Assembly: GCA_963728895.1 (NCBI GenBank)
Contig: CAVSLM010000002.1
Coordinates: 124,001 to 188,000 of the forward strand
Origin: CAVSLM01 sp963728895
GTDB taxonomy: Bacteria; Pseudomonadota; Gammaproteobacteria; JBBQDK01
Direction of reading: 5' to 3'
Length of the DNA: 64,000 bases
The notes beneath the pieces are model-generated. The model worked only from the letters and a program-made list of their open reading frames with translations. It ran no database searches and was not told where the DNA came from. Of the stretch, positions 26,676 through 35,254 are shown piece by piece. Position 1 is the stretch's first letter, and each line of letters opens with the position of its first letter. Both the position numbers and the translations under genes were made by a program.

Positions 26676-27518
26676 GCTCCACCCCCAGGGCGCCAATCAG
26701 GTCGGCACCGGCGCCGCCCTCCTGGTCGTTCGGTACCCAGTGCACATAGCGCAAGGTGGAATGGATGTCCTGATGTCCGAGCAGGCGCTGCAGGCGGTGG
26801 ATCGGCAAACCGGCTTCCAACTGGTGGGTGGCGTGGGCATGGCGCAGCGCGTGGATGCCCCCCACCTTGGTCACACCGGCACGCGCCTTGGCTCGGGTGT
26901 ACACCCGCTGCACGCTGGTCGCATTCAGCGCCGCACCCGGCGTTCGGCCCGCAAACAACCACTCCTGCGGCCGGTACTGGCGCCAGTCGCTGCGCAGCTC
27001 CTTGCAGCAACGTCGCCGACAGCGGCACCAGACGATCCTTCGCTCCCTTGCCCTGTGCGATGCGCAGCAACCGACGCTCCCCGTCGATGTCGCGCACCTT
27101 CACGTTCAACAGCTCGCTCAAGCGCAGCCCACAGCCATAGCAGAGCGTGAGCATCATGCGATACTTGGGGTTGGTGCAGGCGCCCACGATCCGCGCCACC
27201 TCCGTACGCGTGAGCAGCTCCGCAATGCGCTGTGCCTTCTTCGGCATCGGGATGGCAACGTCGAATGCCGGCCACTTCAGCACCTGCAGATACAGAAACC
27301 GAATGCCATACAGAGACACCCGGCAGCTGGCCCCGCAGAGCTGTCGCTCGGTGGCCAGGTAGACGAGAGCGCTCGATGTCCTCGATGCCAAGCTGCTCGG
27401 GAGAGCGGTGATGGAAACGCGCCAGATCGCTCACCGCCGCCAGATAGCTCTCGTGCGTGCGCTGCGAGAAACCACGCACCTGCATGGCTTCGATCATCTT
27501 TGTGCGTAACGGGGTCAT
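26668..27518 (-). pseudogene. Tyrosine recombinase of the IS91-like element, frameshifted
   Basis: Three frames joined give one integrase: N-terminal SAM-like domain (MIEAMQVRGFSQRTHESYLA), catalytic core with the first arginine in CYGCGLRLSELL, then GGIHALRHAHATHQLEAG and LLGHQDIHSTLRYVH with the His-x-x-Arg, His and nucleophile Tyr. All catalytic residues are present, so the breaks (near 27390 and 26960) are either recent or sequence errors. It overlaps the transposase start. Confidence 0.7.
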
Positions 27519-27639
27519 CGTTCATCTCCTCTGGGTAAGGCCCGCACGGGCCACGCACCAGAGTGTGAACAATGCCTACCGAAGGGGATGTTGCTGCCGC
27601 GCGCTACCGGAGCCTACCAAAGCCCCGCGGAGCGGTTTG

Positions 27640-27705
27640 GTTCAACGTAGAAGTAACCGGCCTGCGCGGCTTTTCGCGCAGGTCCGGTTGACTGCCTGGT
27701 TGGGC
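27640..27705 (-). other. attC site B
   Basis: On the minus strand the 66-bp site runs from GCCCAAC (27705-27699) to GTTGAAC (27646-27640). The stem CCTGCGCG / CGCGCAGG closes a small loop, with CCGG arms offset by one base. GCCCAAC is the reverse complement of GTTGGGC that opens the SIR2 cassette at 28660. The SIR2 stop codon lies 4 bases before the site. Confidence 0.75.
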
Positions 27706-27708
27706 AGC

Positions 27709-28644
27709 TTAGGTCGCATCGAGCGCGGTTTCATAAGAGCGAATAACGCGGTCAAGGCTGACGTCCAGCCAATCCGTTCGCATCCCGCGGAAAGGATCGG
27801 CGTTGGCCAAGATGGCACCCGAGAACAGTTCCCACCTCAGTGCGATACCAAATACATAGCGCCAAGACAACGTGTCGCGCAATAGCTCGGCAAGGTCGTG
27901 CGGGGTCGGCGACACAACGAAAACGGGGCGTGGATTGGACTTCAGAAGCGACGCGATGTATTCAAAGGAATACCTGTCGTCGAATCCATCGCTTCGCTGG
28001 CCGAAGGAGTAACCAAGAATGACAACGGCCCGCGCATAGCGGAACAACGTCCCAGCTTGCCCGTATGCCGGCTGGAGCGTGATGTTCTCTGGCTCAACTT
28101 GAGGCATAAGTTTCGGCGTTAGGTGAGGAAGGTGAATTCCATAAACTACGGTCGCTTCAAGCAGGTCGTCGTAGTTCATTCGTTCAAAACGGAGGGAGTC
28201 AATCCGTCCGTGCATTTCCAGTACATGGTGACGGTGGCTACAGTGACTTGAGGCAAGGCCGTCCAGGTTGAAATTGCATAACGTGGCGGGGGCGCCCACA
28301 ACGTCGAACACTGCGTACTGAGGAGGAACCACGCCGTTGCTCGGGCGCCAAAGCGCTCGCTGAGCCAGGAGATCCAAGGCACCGAGCGGCATGTGTGTCA
28401 GAAGAATCTTCCGGATGTCTTGTTCATATTCTGGAATGGTTCCAAAAATGCGCTCGAACAGTTGGGAACGTGGGGCAGGTGTTGTTTCATAGACGCCTAC
28501 TGAGTGAAAGTCAGACTCGACTATGCGCCGCATCTCTTGGGTGACCGGGATCAACCCGTAAGACGCGCCAGCACCAAGAATGTAGAAGGTCCGCGACTGG
28601 CACATTGCCCCCAGCAGCCCTCCCAATAACCTTCGCTGGTTCAT
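27709..28644 (-). CDS. SIR2-like NAD-binding protein in an integron cassette
   Basis: The 311-residue protein shows SIR2-fold landmarks: FYILGAGASYG at the N-terminus (NAD-binding loop), NFNLDGLAS (the T-N-x-D region), VLEMHGRID with the likely catalytic histidine, and VVILGYSFGQRSD near the end. The zinc-binding cysteines of deacetylase sirtuins are absent, as in bacterial SIR2 proteins that cleave NAD in anti-phage systems. A defence role is inference. I used the ATG at 28644; the ATG at 28605, nearer the GAGAS motif and after GGAGG, is possible. The gene fills one cassette between attC A and attC B. Confidence 0.75.
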   Translation of the reverse strand: MNQRRLLGGLLGAMCQSRTFYILGAGASYGLIPVTQEMRRIVESDFHSVGVYETTPAPRSQLFERIFGTIPEYEQDIRKILLTHMPLGALDLLAQRALWRPSNGVVPPQYAVFDVVGAPATLCNFNLDGLASSHCSHRHHVLEMHGRIDSLRFERMNYDDLLEATVVYGIHLPHLTPKLMPQVEPENITLQPAYGQAGTLFRYARAVVILGYSFGQRSDGFDDRYSFEYIASLLKSNPRPVFVVSPTPHDLAELLRDTLSWRYVFGIALRWELFSGAILANADPFRGMRTDWLDVSLDRVIRSYETALDAT

Positions 28645-28653
28645 CCACAAGCT

Positions 28654-28728
28654 GCCCAACGGCTGAATTGAGCGGCGCGCGTTAGCGCGTCCGGCCCCGA
28701 AGGGGCGTACTCGAATGACTTGTTAAGT
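28654..28728 (-). other. attC site A
   Basis: On the minus strand the 75-bp site runs from ACTTAAC (28728-28722) to GTTGGGC (28660-28654). Inner arms (ATTCGAG / CTCAAT) pair with one extra base and a central GCCCC-TTCG-GGGC hairpin follows. ACTTAAC is the exact reverse complement of GTTAAGT at the start of the same cassette (29132-29126). The stop codon of the upstream gene is inside the first core, typical of cassettes. Confidence 0.8.
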
Positions 28729-29118
28729 GATTTCACCGCCATTCTTTGCTAGAAATTTCCCACTAGCAATACCCCCGCCCATTATGGCTAGTAATATGAA
28801 AAATGGCATCACGAACGCTGCAGCAATAGCAGACCACTTGAGACCGCCAAAATCTACAGGAACTCCGATTAACCATAAACAATAATTCAAAACACCCACG
28901 ACAACCGATGCTAATGCACCACCAATCGCACAATTTCTTGCAACTGCTTTCTCTGCATATTTCCCAATTATCGCCCCACAAATAGCAACCAGGACATAGG
29001 GTGTATAAATCAGAAAAGAAGGATAACTATCAACGGTTTTCGTTGATACGACGTAAGTAATGTACGTAGCCACAAAAAACGCAAGCCCTAAAGCCAGTCC
29101 TCGATAGTTGATATACAT
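28723..29118 (-). CDS. Four-helix membrane protein, integron cassette gene
   Basis: The 131-residue protein is almost entirely hydrophobic, with four predicted membrane helices (about residues 8-25, 35-55, 65-88, 95-120) and no recognisable family. The DNA is visibly AT-richer than the chromosome. The ATG at 29118 lies only 8 bases inside the cassette and has no clear ribosome site. Its TAA stop is part of the attC core. It is the cassette just upstream of the SIR2-like gene. Cassettes move independently, so a functional link between the two is only a possibility. Confidence 0.7.
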   Translation of the reverse strand: MYINYRGLALGLAFFVATYITYVVSTKTVDSYPSFLIYTPYVLVAICGAIIGKYAEKAVARNCAIGGALASVVVGVLNYCLWLIGVPVDFGGLKWSAIAAAFVMPFFILLAIMGGGIASGKFLAKNGGEIT

Positions 29119-29125
29119 TTATTTC

Positions 29126-29184
29126 ACTTAACTGTGATTAGACGGGAGTGCGCCGTGATCAAACACGGCACTTTGCCGTCTAAC
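29126..29184 (-). other. Cassette junction with attC/attI remnant
   Basis: On the minus strand a cassette-start core GTTAGAC (29184-29178) is followed by GTCTAAT (29143-29137), its near-perfect complement, and then immediately by GTTAAGT (29132-29126), the start of the next cassette. This reads as a cassette whose gene and most of whose attC have been deleted. The segment as a whole can fold into one long hairpin. Confidence 0.45.
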
Positions 29185-29649
29185 CAGGAGGTGGTTGTGC
29201 ATGAGCGCCCCTTCCCGTCCCGTGTTCCATTCCCGATCTGCGCCGGGTCGGATCACTATATTACGATCGTGGTGCCCTGGCGACTTTCGCGCGGGTGCGG
29301 GCCCCAGCCGCGGAGGTGGGCGGCAGACTGCGCGTGCTCAGTGCCCGCCGCATCCGGCGGCGCCGCAGGAGGCCGCTTCGTCTTCCATTCACTTGCACAG
29401 GAGACCCGCTCGCCCTGATGCCACAACGTTGATTCGGCATTGGCTTCCCAATGGCCAGGGCCTGCGCTCGCCTCGCAAACAAGTTCCCGCCGTACCGAGT
29501 GCTCCGGCAGGCGAACTCCCGAAAAGATATTTGCCTATAAATAGCTCGCCTCAACTCAGTGGCGGACTCGTCCAACACACGGATCAGATCGCGGCTGCGC
29601 GCGATCTATCCTTATTCGTTGCACATTTACGCCGCCATCTGCGTTATAT
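29185..29649. other. Gap between cassette array and IS remnant
   Basis: No gene is supported in this 465-bp stretch. If the array is a true integron, attI and the cassette promoter should lie near its left end, but I see no convincing attI. Confidence 0.35.
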
Positions 29650-30026
29650 AGGGAATTTTCATCGTGCACCTGTCTCAGGCTTGCACCGCGGACCAGCTGC
29701 TTGCCGCAGTCCGGGCATTGCGAGCGCCCACCACTACCGAACTGTTCGACAAACGCCTGCCACGCCATTGGCGCGATCTGCTCTTGTTCGGGCGGCTGCC
29801 CCAACTGCGCCGCACACCCCGGACAACTCCGATGACGACACGAGTGATACTGCATCCGGCTTACGTGCCCGTCCGGACACCGCTGCTCATGCCCCCCGAG
29901 CGCTGCAGTTCGACATTGCAGAATCGACTGCGCGGCGCGATGCTCGCGCAGCGACAGCTTCCTTCCCCGCGCATACTGCGCATATCGTTGCCCGAATATC
30001 CCCTGCAGCATCGCTCTCATTTTCAC
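29650..30026 (-). pseudogene. IS91/IS801-type transposase remnant
   Basis: The frame opens with an IS91-type zinc-binding domain (YARGRKLSLREHRAAQSILQ, then CRTAALGGHEQRCPDGH, then YHSCRHRSCPGCA) and then jumps to what looks like the C-terminal tail of the same kind of protein (QCPDCGKQLVR). The catalytic middle is deleted. It is a different lineage from the copy at 25963-26675. It sits between the cassette array and the integrase-like fragment. Confidence 0.55.
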
Positions 30027-30237
30027 CTCTCCCTGGTGTCATCCACGTCCGTCCTTGTGCCTCACTCCCTGTTTACTACCCTCTTACGCGAAGCGCATTT
30101 GTGCAACAGTGTATTGGGCCGCTTACGCAGTATTGGGTGATAGCCCGCTGCGGCCTATTGTGGGACGTAGCGGTTGCGGTCGTATGGATCGTGAACCCCC
30201 GGGGCAGGATGCGCGTTCAACGACAAGGAGTGTCGCA

Positions 30238-30530
30238 GTGTCTGATGTCCCCGACAACATCCTGGTTCCGTTGCTCGGTTTCCTGATAACCGTTCCGGGC
30301 TTCTGGTCAAGCACGCAATCCCCGCGGCACAAAGGCGCTGGTAGTGCGGGACGTGGAGCGTTTCATTAAGGCCCATAACGGGCGCAAGATCAACACGCTC
30401 TCGGCCTGCGATGTGACAGGCTATCGGCGAGATGATAGGCCGCCAGGACCGGCCGCGGCCGTGGCGGTTTTTCAGCACGTCGTGAGGATTCCGATTCTCT
30501 CGGGGTTCCAGTTACGACCGCGGAGACCTT
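30238..30530 (+). pseudogene. Integron-integrase-like tyrosine recombinase fragment
   Basis: Starting from a GTG with AAGGAG upstream, pieces in two or three frames read SDVPDNILVPLLGFL, then RASGQARNPRGTKALVVRDV and ERFIKAHNGRKINTLSACDV, then EMIGRQDRPRPWRFF and FQHVVRIPILS. This resembles the N-terminal DNA-binding domain of long integron-type integrases. The catalytic domain is absent. Its + orientation, pointing away from the minus-strand cassettes, is what an intI gene would have. Confidence 0.5.
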
Positions 30531-30777
30531 GAGCCGATGCGCTAACGGAGCCGGCGGCGCTGTGCGCTGCGGATCGCGGTGCGTAGCGCGCTGCTACGGG
30601 AGGTTTGATTTCCCCGTCAGGGTTGACGGAGCACTTGCTCGCGGCTCAAGGGCGGTTCGGGAGCGGCCGCCCGGCCGAGCTCTGATCTTCCGCTCGTTGG
30701 CGTCCCGCGTCCGATCGTATCGGGTTTGTGCGCGCGGGGCGGCGCGCGATGAATTGTCCGCGTGCGCGCGGCGCACC

Positions 30778-31344
30778 CTACGCTTTCGGCAGGGTCACGC
30801 CACGCTGGCCCTGGTACTTGCCGCCCCGGTCGCGGTAGGACACTTCGCAGGGCTCGTCGGATTCCAGGAACACCACCTGCGCCACGCCCTCGTTGGCGTA
30901 GATCTTGGCGGGCAGCGTGGTGGTGTTGCTGAACTCCAGGGTCACGTGGCCTTCCCACTCGGGCTCGAGCGGCGTGACGTTGACGATGATGCCGCAGCGC
31001 GCATAGGTGGACTTGCCGAGGCAGATAGTGAGCACGTTGCGCGGAATGCGGAAATATTCCACGGTCCGTGCCAGGGCGAACGAGTTGGGTGGAATGATGC
31101 AGACATCCGACTTCAGGTCGACGAAACCATTCGAATCGAAGTTCTTGGGGTCGACGACGGCCGAGTTGATGTTGGTGAAAATCTTGAACTCGTCGGCACA
31201 GCGCACGTCGTAGCCGTAGCTGGAGGTGCCGTAGGAGATGATGCGCTCGGCGCCGTGGCTGCGGATCTGGCGCGGCTCGAAGGGCTCGATCATCCCCTGC
31301 GTCTGCGCCATGCGGCGGATCCACTGATCGGATTTTATGGTCAT
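30778..31344 (-). CDS. dcd: dCTP deaminase
   Basis: The 188-residue protein has the normal Dcd length. Key features are SYGTSSYGYDVR, ALARTVEYFRIP, LGKSTYARCGIIVNVTPLEP (nucleotide-binding Ser/Arg and the catalytic Glu region) and the C-terminal KYQGQRGVTLP. It converts dCTP to dUTP for dTTP synthesis. The ATG at 31344 is chosen over a TTG at 31353. It lies downstream of mrp/apbC in the same orientation, 73 bp apart. Confidence 0.95.
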   Translation of the reverse strand: MTIKSDQWIRRMAQTQGMIEPFEPRQIRSHGAERIISYGTSSYGYDVRCADEFKIFTNINSAVVDPKNFDSNGFVDLKSDVCIIPPNSFALARTVEYFRIPRNVLTICLGKSTYARCGIIVNVTPLEPEWEGHVTLEFSNTTTLPAKIYANEGVAQVVFLESDEPCEVSYRDRGGKYQGQRGVTLPKA

Positions 31345-31417
31345 GCGCCGCAACGCGCGGCAGCGGCGCCGCGCCGGGGATGACGCCCCGCCGCGCGCGC
31401 CGCCGCGTTCGCGCGCC

Positions 31418-32509
31418 TCACGTGTTCTGGATAACGATCTTGGGAAACTTGGCCGCGTAGTTCTTCGCCTGCAATGCGAGCTTGGCCGCCGCCCGGCGCG
31501 CGATCTGGCGATAGATGCCCGCGATGCGTCCGTCCGGCTCGGCCACCACCGTGGGCTTGCCGCTGTCGGTCTCCTCGCGGATGCGGATGTCGAGCGGCAG
31601 AGAGCCGAGGAAATCGACGTCGAACTGATCGGCCATGCGCTGCCCGCCGCCGGCGCCGAAGATGTGCTCCTCGTGCCCGCACTGGGTACAGATGTGGGTG
31701 CTCATGTTCTCCACGATCCCGAGCACCGGCACTTCCACCTTCTGGAACATCTTGAGTCCCTTGCGGGCATCCAGCAGCGCAATGTCCTGCGGGGTGGTGA
31801 CGATGATCGCCCCGCTCACCGGCACCTTCTGGGCCAGGGTGAGCTGGGTGTCGCCGGTGCCCGGGGGCAGATCCACCACCAGATAGTCGAGGTTTCTCCA
31901 CTTGGTGTCGTTCAGGAGCTGCTCCAGCGCCTGCGTCACCATCGGACCGCGCCAGATCATGGGCGTCTCCTCGTCCACCAGGTAGCCGATGGACATGGAC
32001 TGCACGTCGTAGCTCATCATGGGCTCCAGCGAGCGGCCGTCCTTGGACTCGGGCCGGCCCTGTACACCCAGCATGCGCGGCTGGCTCGGCCCGTAGATGT
32101 CGGCGTCCAGCAGCCCGACACTGGCGCCTTCCGCGGACAGCGCCAGCGCCAGGTTCACCGCCGTCGTCGACTTGCCGACGCCGCCCTTGCCGGAGGCGAT
32201 GGCAATGATGTTCTTGATGCCGGAGATGGGCGAGACGCCCTTCTGCACTTCGTGGGCGGCGATCTTCCAGCCGACGTTGACCGTGGCGCTGCCCACGCCT
32301 TCGAGCGCCTGGATGCGCTCGCGGAGCTTTTGCTCCAGCTCCTGCTGGTAGCCGCGTGCCGGGTAGCCCAGCTCGACGTCGACCTGGACGCGGTCGCCGT
32401 CCACGCTGATCTTCTTCACGGCTTTCGCCGAGACCAGATCCTTGTCCATGTGTGGATCGATGAACTCCTTGAGTGCGCCTTCCACCTGGGATTCCGTCAC
32501 CGTAGCCAT
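31418..32509 (-). CDS. apbC: Iron-sulfur cluster carrier ATPase Mrp/ApbC
   Basis: The 363-residue protein has an N-terminal DUF59/MIP18 domain (about 1-90) and a deviant-Walker P-loop (SGKGGVGKST, about residue 107), then VVDLPPGTGDTQLT and the CxxC cluster ligand CTQCG near residue 285. These define the Mrp/ApbC scaffold, which delivers 4Fe-4S clusters. The ATG at 32509 has GGAGGG upstream. It is divergent from metG across a 196-bp gap, the common gammaproteobacterial arrangement. Confidence 0.95.
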   Translation of the reverse strand: MATVTESQVEGALKEFIDPHMDKDLVSAKAVKKISVDGDRVQVDVELGYPARGYQQELEQKLRERIQALEGVGSATVNVGWKIAAHEVQKGVSPISGIKNIIAIASGKGGVGKSTTAVNLALALSAEGASVGLLDADIYGPSQPRMLGVQGRPESKDGRSLEPMMSYDVQSMSIGYLVDEETPMIWRGPMVTQALEQLLNDTKWRNLDYLVVDLPPGTGDTQLTLAQKVPVSGAIIVTTPQDIALLDARKGLKMFQKVEVPVLGIVENMSTHICTQCGHEEHIFGAGGGQRMADQFDVDFLGSLPLDIRIREETDSGKPTVVAEPDGRIAGIYRQIARRAAAKLALQAKNYAAKFPKIVIQNT

Positions 32510-32705
32510 GAAGCGACCCTCCTGCGAAACCGCCGGCATATGCCGGTCGCGTGCGAAATGATAGTGATCGAGCATTGTACACAATCGACCCGTCCCATCG
32601 TAGCAGCCGCGGTCAAAGCCGCAGGCGGTGTGCGGGTTTGCGCGCGTCGCTGTGGCATAATGGATCGCACACCGCCTTCAAGGTTTTTCGGTCTCGCGAT
32701 TTCCC

Positions 32706-34769
32706 ATGCCCGATCCTCTACGCCGGATACTGGTCACCAGCGTCCTGCCCTACGCCAACGGCTCGATACATCTCGGCCATCTGGTGGAGTACATCCAGAC
32801 CGACATCTGGGTGCGTTTCCAGAAAATGCACGGTGCGCAGCGCCAGTGCCTCTACGTTTGCGCCGACGATACCCACGGCACGCCGGTGATGCTGCGCGCG
32901 CAGGCCGAGGGCATCATGCCCGAGCAGCTGATCGCGCGTCTGGGCGAAGAGCACCGGGCGGATTTCGCGGCCTTCCACATCGGCTTCGACAACTACTATT
33001 CCACGCACTCCGAGGAAAACCGCGAGCTTGCGAACCTGATCTACACGCGCCTGCGCGAGGCGGGGCACATCTCCAGGCGCACCATTCGCCAGTTCTATGA
33101 CCCCGAGCGCGAGCGGTTCCTGCCCGACCGCTTCGTCCGCGGCACCTGTCCGCGCTGCGCCATGCCCGATCAGTACGGCGACAGCTGCGAGCTGTGCGGC
33201 GCGACCTACGCACCGACGGATCTGCAAAACCCCGTCTCGGTGCTGTCCGGCGCGACCCCCGTGCAGAAGGAGACCGAACACTTCTTCTTCCGCCTGGGTG
33301 ACTTCGAGAACACGCTGCGTGGCTGGCTGTTTCCGGATATCACCCAGCCACGCCACGTGCAGGCCGAGGTCGCCAACAAACTCGACGAATGGTTCACCGC
33401 CGGGCTGCAGGACTGGGATATCACGCGCGATGCGCCCTATTTCGGCTTCGAGATTCCGGGTGCGCCCGGCAAGTATTTCTATGTCTGGCTGGACGCGCCC
33501 ATCGGCTACATGGCGAGCTTCCAGAACCTGTGCCGGCGCATCGGCTGCGACTTCGATGCGTTCTGGGGACGCGACAGCCGCGCCGAGCTCTATCACTTCA
33601 TCGGGAAGGACATCCTGTACTTCCATGCGCTGTTCTGGCCGGCGATGCTGGAGGGTGCGGGTTTTCGCAAGCCCTCGGCGATCTTTGCCCACGGCTTTCT
33701 CACCGTGAACGGGCAGAAGATGTCCAAGTCGCGCGGGACCTTCATCAACGCGCGTACCTACCTGGCACATCTCGACCCCGAACACCTGCGCTATTACTTC
33801 GCCGCCAAGCTCGGCACCGGCATCGACGACATCGATCTCAGCTTCGAGGATTTCGTCGCGCGGGTGAACAGCGATCTGATCGGCAAATACGTCAACATCG
33901 CCAGCCGCACCGCAGGCTTCATCACCAAGCGCTTCGGCGGGCGGCTGGGCAGCCTCGACGAAACTGCCGAAGTCGCCCGCGCGTTCCGCGAGGCGCAGGC
34001 CGGCATCGCCGCCTGCTACGAGAGCCGCGAGTACTCGCGCGCGTTGCACGACATCATGGCGCTCGCCGACCTGGCCAACCAGTACGTGGACAGCCACAAG
34101 CCGTGGGACCTGGCGCGCTACCCGGCCAACGACGAGCGCCTGCATCGAGTGTGCAGCACCGCGCTCAACCTGTTCCGCACCCTCACGCTCTATCTCAAGC
34201 CGGTACTGCCGGCGGTGGCGCGGCGGGTCGAGGAATTCCTCAACCTCGCGCCGCTGCGCTGGCAGGATGTCCTGCAGGAGCTGCCCGCCGGGCACGCGAT
34301 CCAGCCCTACCGCCATCTCATGACGCGGGTCGATCCCAAGGCGGTCGATGCCATGCTGGCGGATGCCCGGGCCGAGCTCGCCGAGCCCAAGCCCGCGGCA
34401 TCGGCCGGTGCCGACACTCCACTGGCGCGAGATCCCATCCGTGCCCAGATCAGCTACGAGGATTTCGCCAGGGTCGACTTGCGGGTGGCACGCATCATCG
34501 CCGCCGAGCACGTCGAGGGCGCGGAGAAGCTGTTGCGCCTCACGCTCGACCTCGGCGGTGAAACCCGCAACGTATTCGCCGGCATCAAGGATGCCTACGA
34601 TCCACAGCAGCTCATCGGCCGCCACACCGTCATGATCGCCAACCTGGCGCCGCGCAAGATGCGCTTCGGCGTGTCCGAGGGCATGGTGCTCGCCGCCGGA
34701 CCCGGCAAGCAGGATGTGTGGCTGCTCTCGCCCGATCCCGGTGCCGCGCCGGGCATGCGCGTCAAGTAG
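32706..34769 (+). CDS. metG: Methionyl-tRNA synthetase
   Basis: The 687-residue class I synthetase carries the HIGH-type motif HLGH (residues 22-25), a zinc knuckle (CPRCAMPDQYGDSCELC, about 149-165), KMSKS (about 338-342) and a C-terminal EMAP/tRNA-binding domain (about 582-687, DFARVDLRVARI) that allows dimerisation. Length and layout equal the E. coli enzyme. The ATG at 32706 precedes the first beta strand by a few residues. It is divergent from apbC. Confidence 0.97.
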   Translation: MPDPLRRILVTSVLPYANGSIHLGHLVEYIQTDIWVRFQKMHGAQRQCLYVCADDTHGTPVMLRAQAEGIMPEQLIARLGEEHRADFAAFHIGFDNYYSTHSEENRELANLIYTRLREAGHISRRTIRQFYDPERERFLPDRFVRGTCPRCAMPDQYGDSCELCGATYAPTDLQNPVSVLSGATPVQKETEHFFFRLGDFENTLRGWLFPDITQPRHVQAEVANKLDEWFTAGLQDWDITRDAPYFGFEIPGAPGKYFYVWLDAPIGYMASFQNLCRRIGCDFDAFWGRDSRAELYHFIGKDILYFHALFWPAMLEGAGFRKPSAIFAHGFLTVNGQKMSKSRGTFINARTYLAHLDPEHLRYYFAAKLGTGIDDIDLSFEDFVARVNSDLIGKYVNIASRTAGFITKRFGGRLGSLDETAEVARAFREAQAGIAACYESREYSRALHDIMALADLANQYVDSHKPWDLARYPANDERLHRVCSTALNLFRTLTLYLKPVLPAVARRVEEFLNLAPLRWQDVLQELPAGHAIQPYRHLMTRVDPKAVDAMLADARAELAEPKPAASAGADTPLARDPIRAQISYEDFARVDLRVARIIAAEHVEGAEKLLRLTLDLGGETRNVFAGIKDAYDPQQLIGRHTVMIANLAPRKMRFGVSEGMVLAAGPGKQDVWLLSPDPGAAPGMRVK

Positions 34770-34820
34770 GCCTCAGCGGGCGGCATGTTGAAAGAGCTGC
34801 CGCGGAAGGATCCATCACCC

Positions 34821-35068
34821 GCGGCCCTGCGGGCCGCCATCGCGCCGCCGGGAGCGACGCTCCTACGGTGGTTCGTTCACGGTCCGCGGTGATATCAGGT
34901 TCTGCGGCTGTTCGTTGGCCCTGCCGCCCGAAAACGCCGGCACCGTAGGAGCGGGGCTGTGCACCGCGATCCTGCGGCGCGCCAGCGGCGCCCCCTTCGA
35001 GCCCGAATAAGCATCGCAGGAAGGCGGCCCTGCGGGCCGCAATTGCACCGCGAGCGAGGCTCCCACAT
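34821..35068. repeat. REP-like palindromic repeats after metG
   Basis: Three units lie in the 485-bp gap between metG and rsxA: 34821-34866 (gcggccctgcgggccgccat...), 34944-34985 (the inverted-type unit, gtaggagcggggctgtgcac...) and 35022-35068. Related units occur at 41.6-42.0, 42.5, 44.2 and 60.3 kb. Apart from these, nothing else is seen in 34770-35254. Confidence 0.7.
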
Positions 35069-35254
35069 CGTTCCGTGACCCCTTGAGCCGCCTTCGGGCG
35101 TCATGAATCGCCCCGCCGCGGGTATGCGGGCGGCAACGCAACCTGCGCGATGGACCGTTGTATCGCGAGGCCGCGTTGCCTAGAATTTGCGTGTGCGCGC
35201 AAGCCGCTCGCCTCAGCGTCGGCGACGCTTCCCCGCAGCGCCGACCATGGACCC

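Larger units (their letters stand above)
25963..27560 (-). mobile_element. IS91-like element with tyrosine recombinase, 3' truncated
   Basis: The element carries, on the minus strand, a tyrosine recombinase followed by an IS91-type HUH transposase whose reading frames overlap by 8 bp. This order is seen in a subgroup of IS91-family elements. The transposase loses its C-terminal half at 25963, so the element is cut on that side. Its start lies near 27540-27600, within 100 bp of attC B, which suggests insertion at or near an integron recombination site. The exact ends were not determined. Confidence 0.65.

Noticed and set aside
32718..34625. Minus-strand open frame over metG
   Set aside because: Antisense shadow of methionyl-tRNA synthetase.
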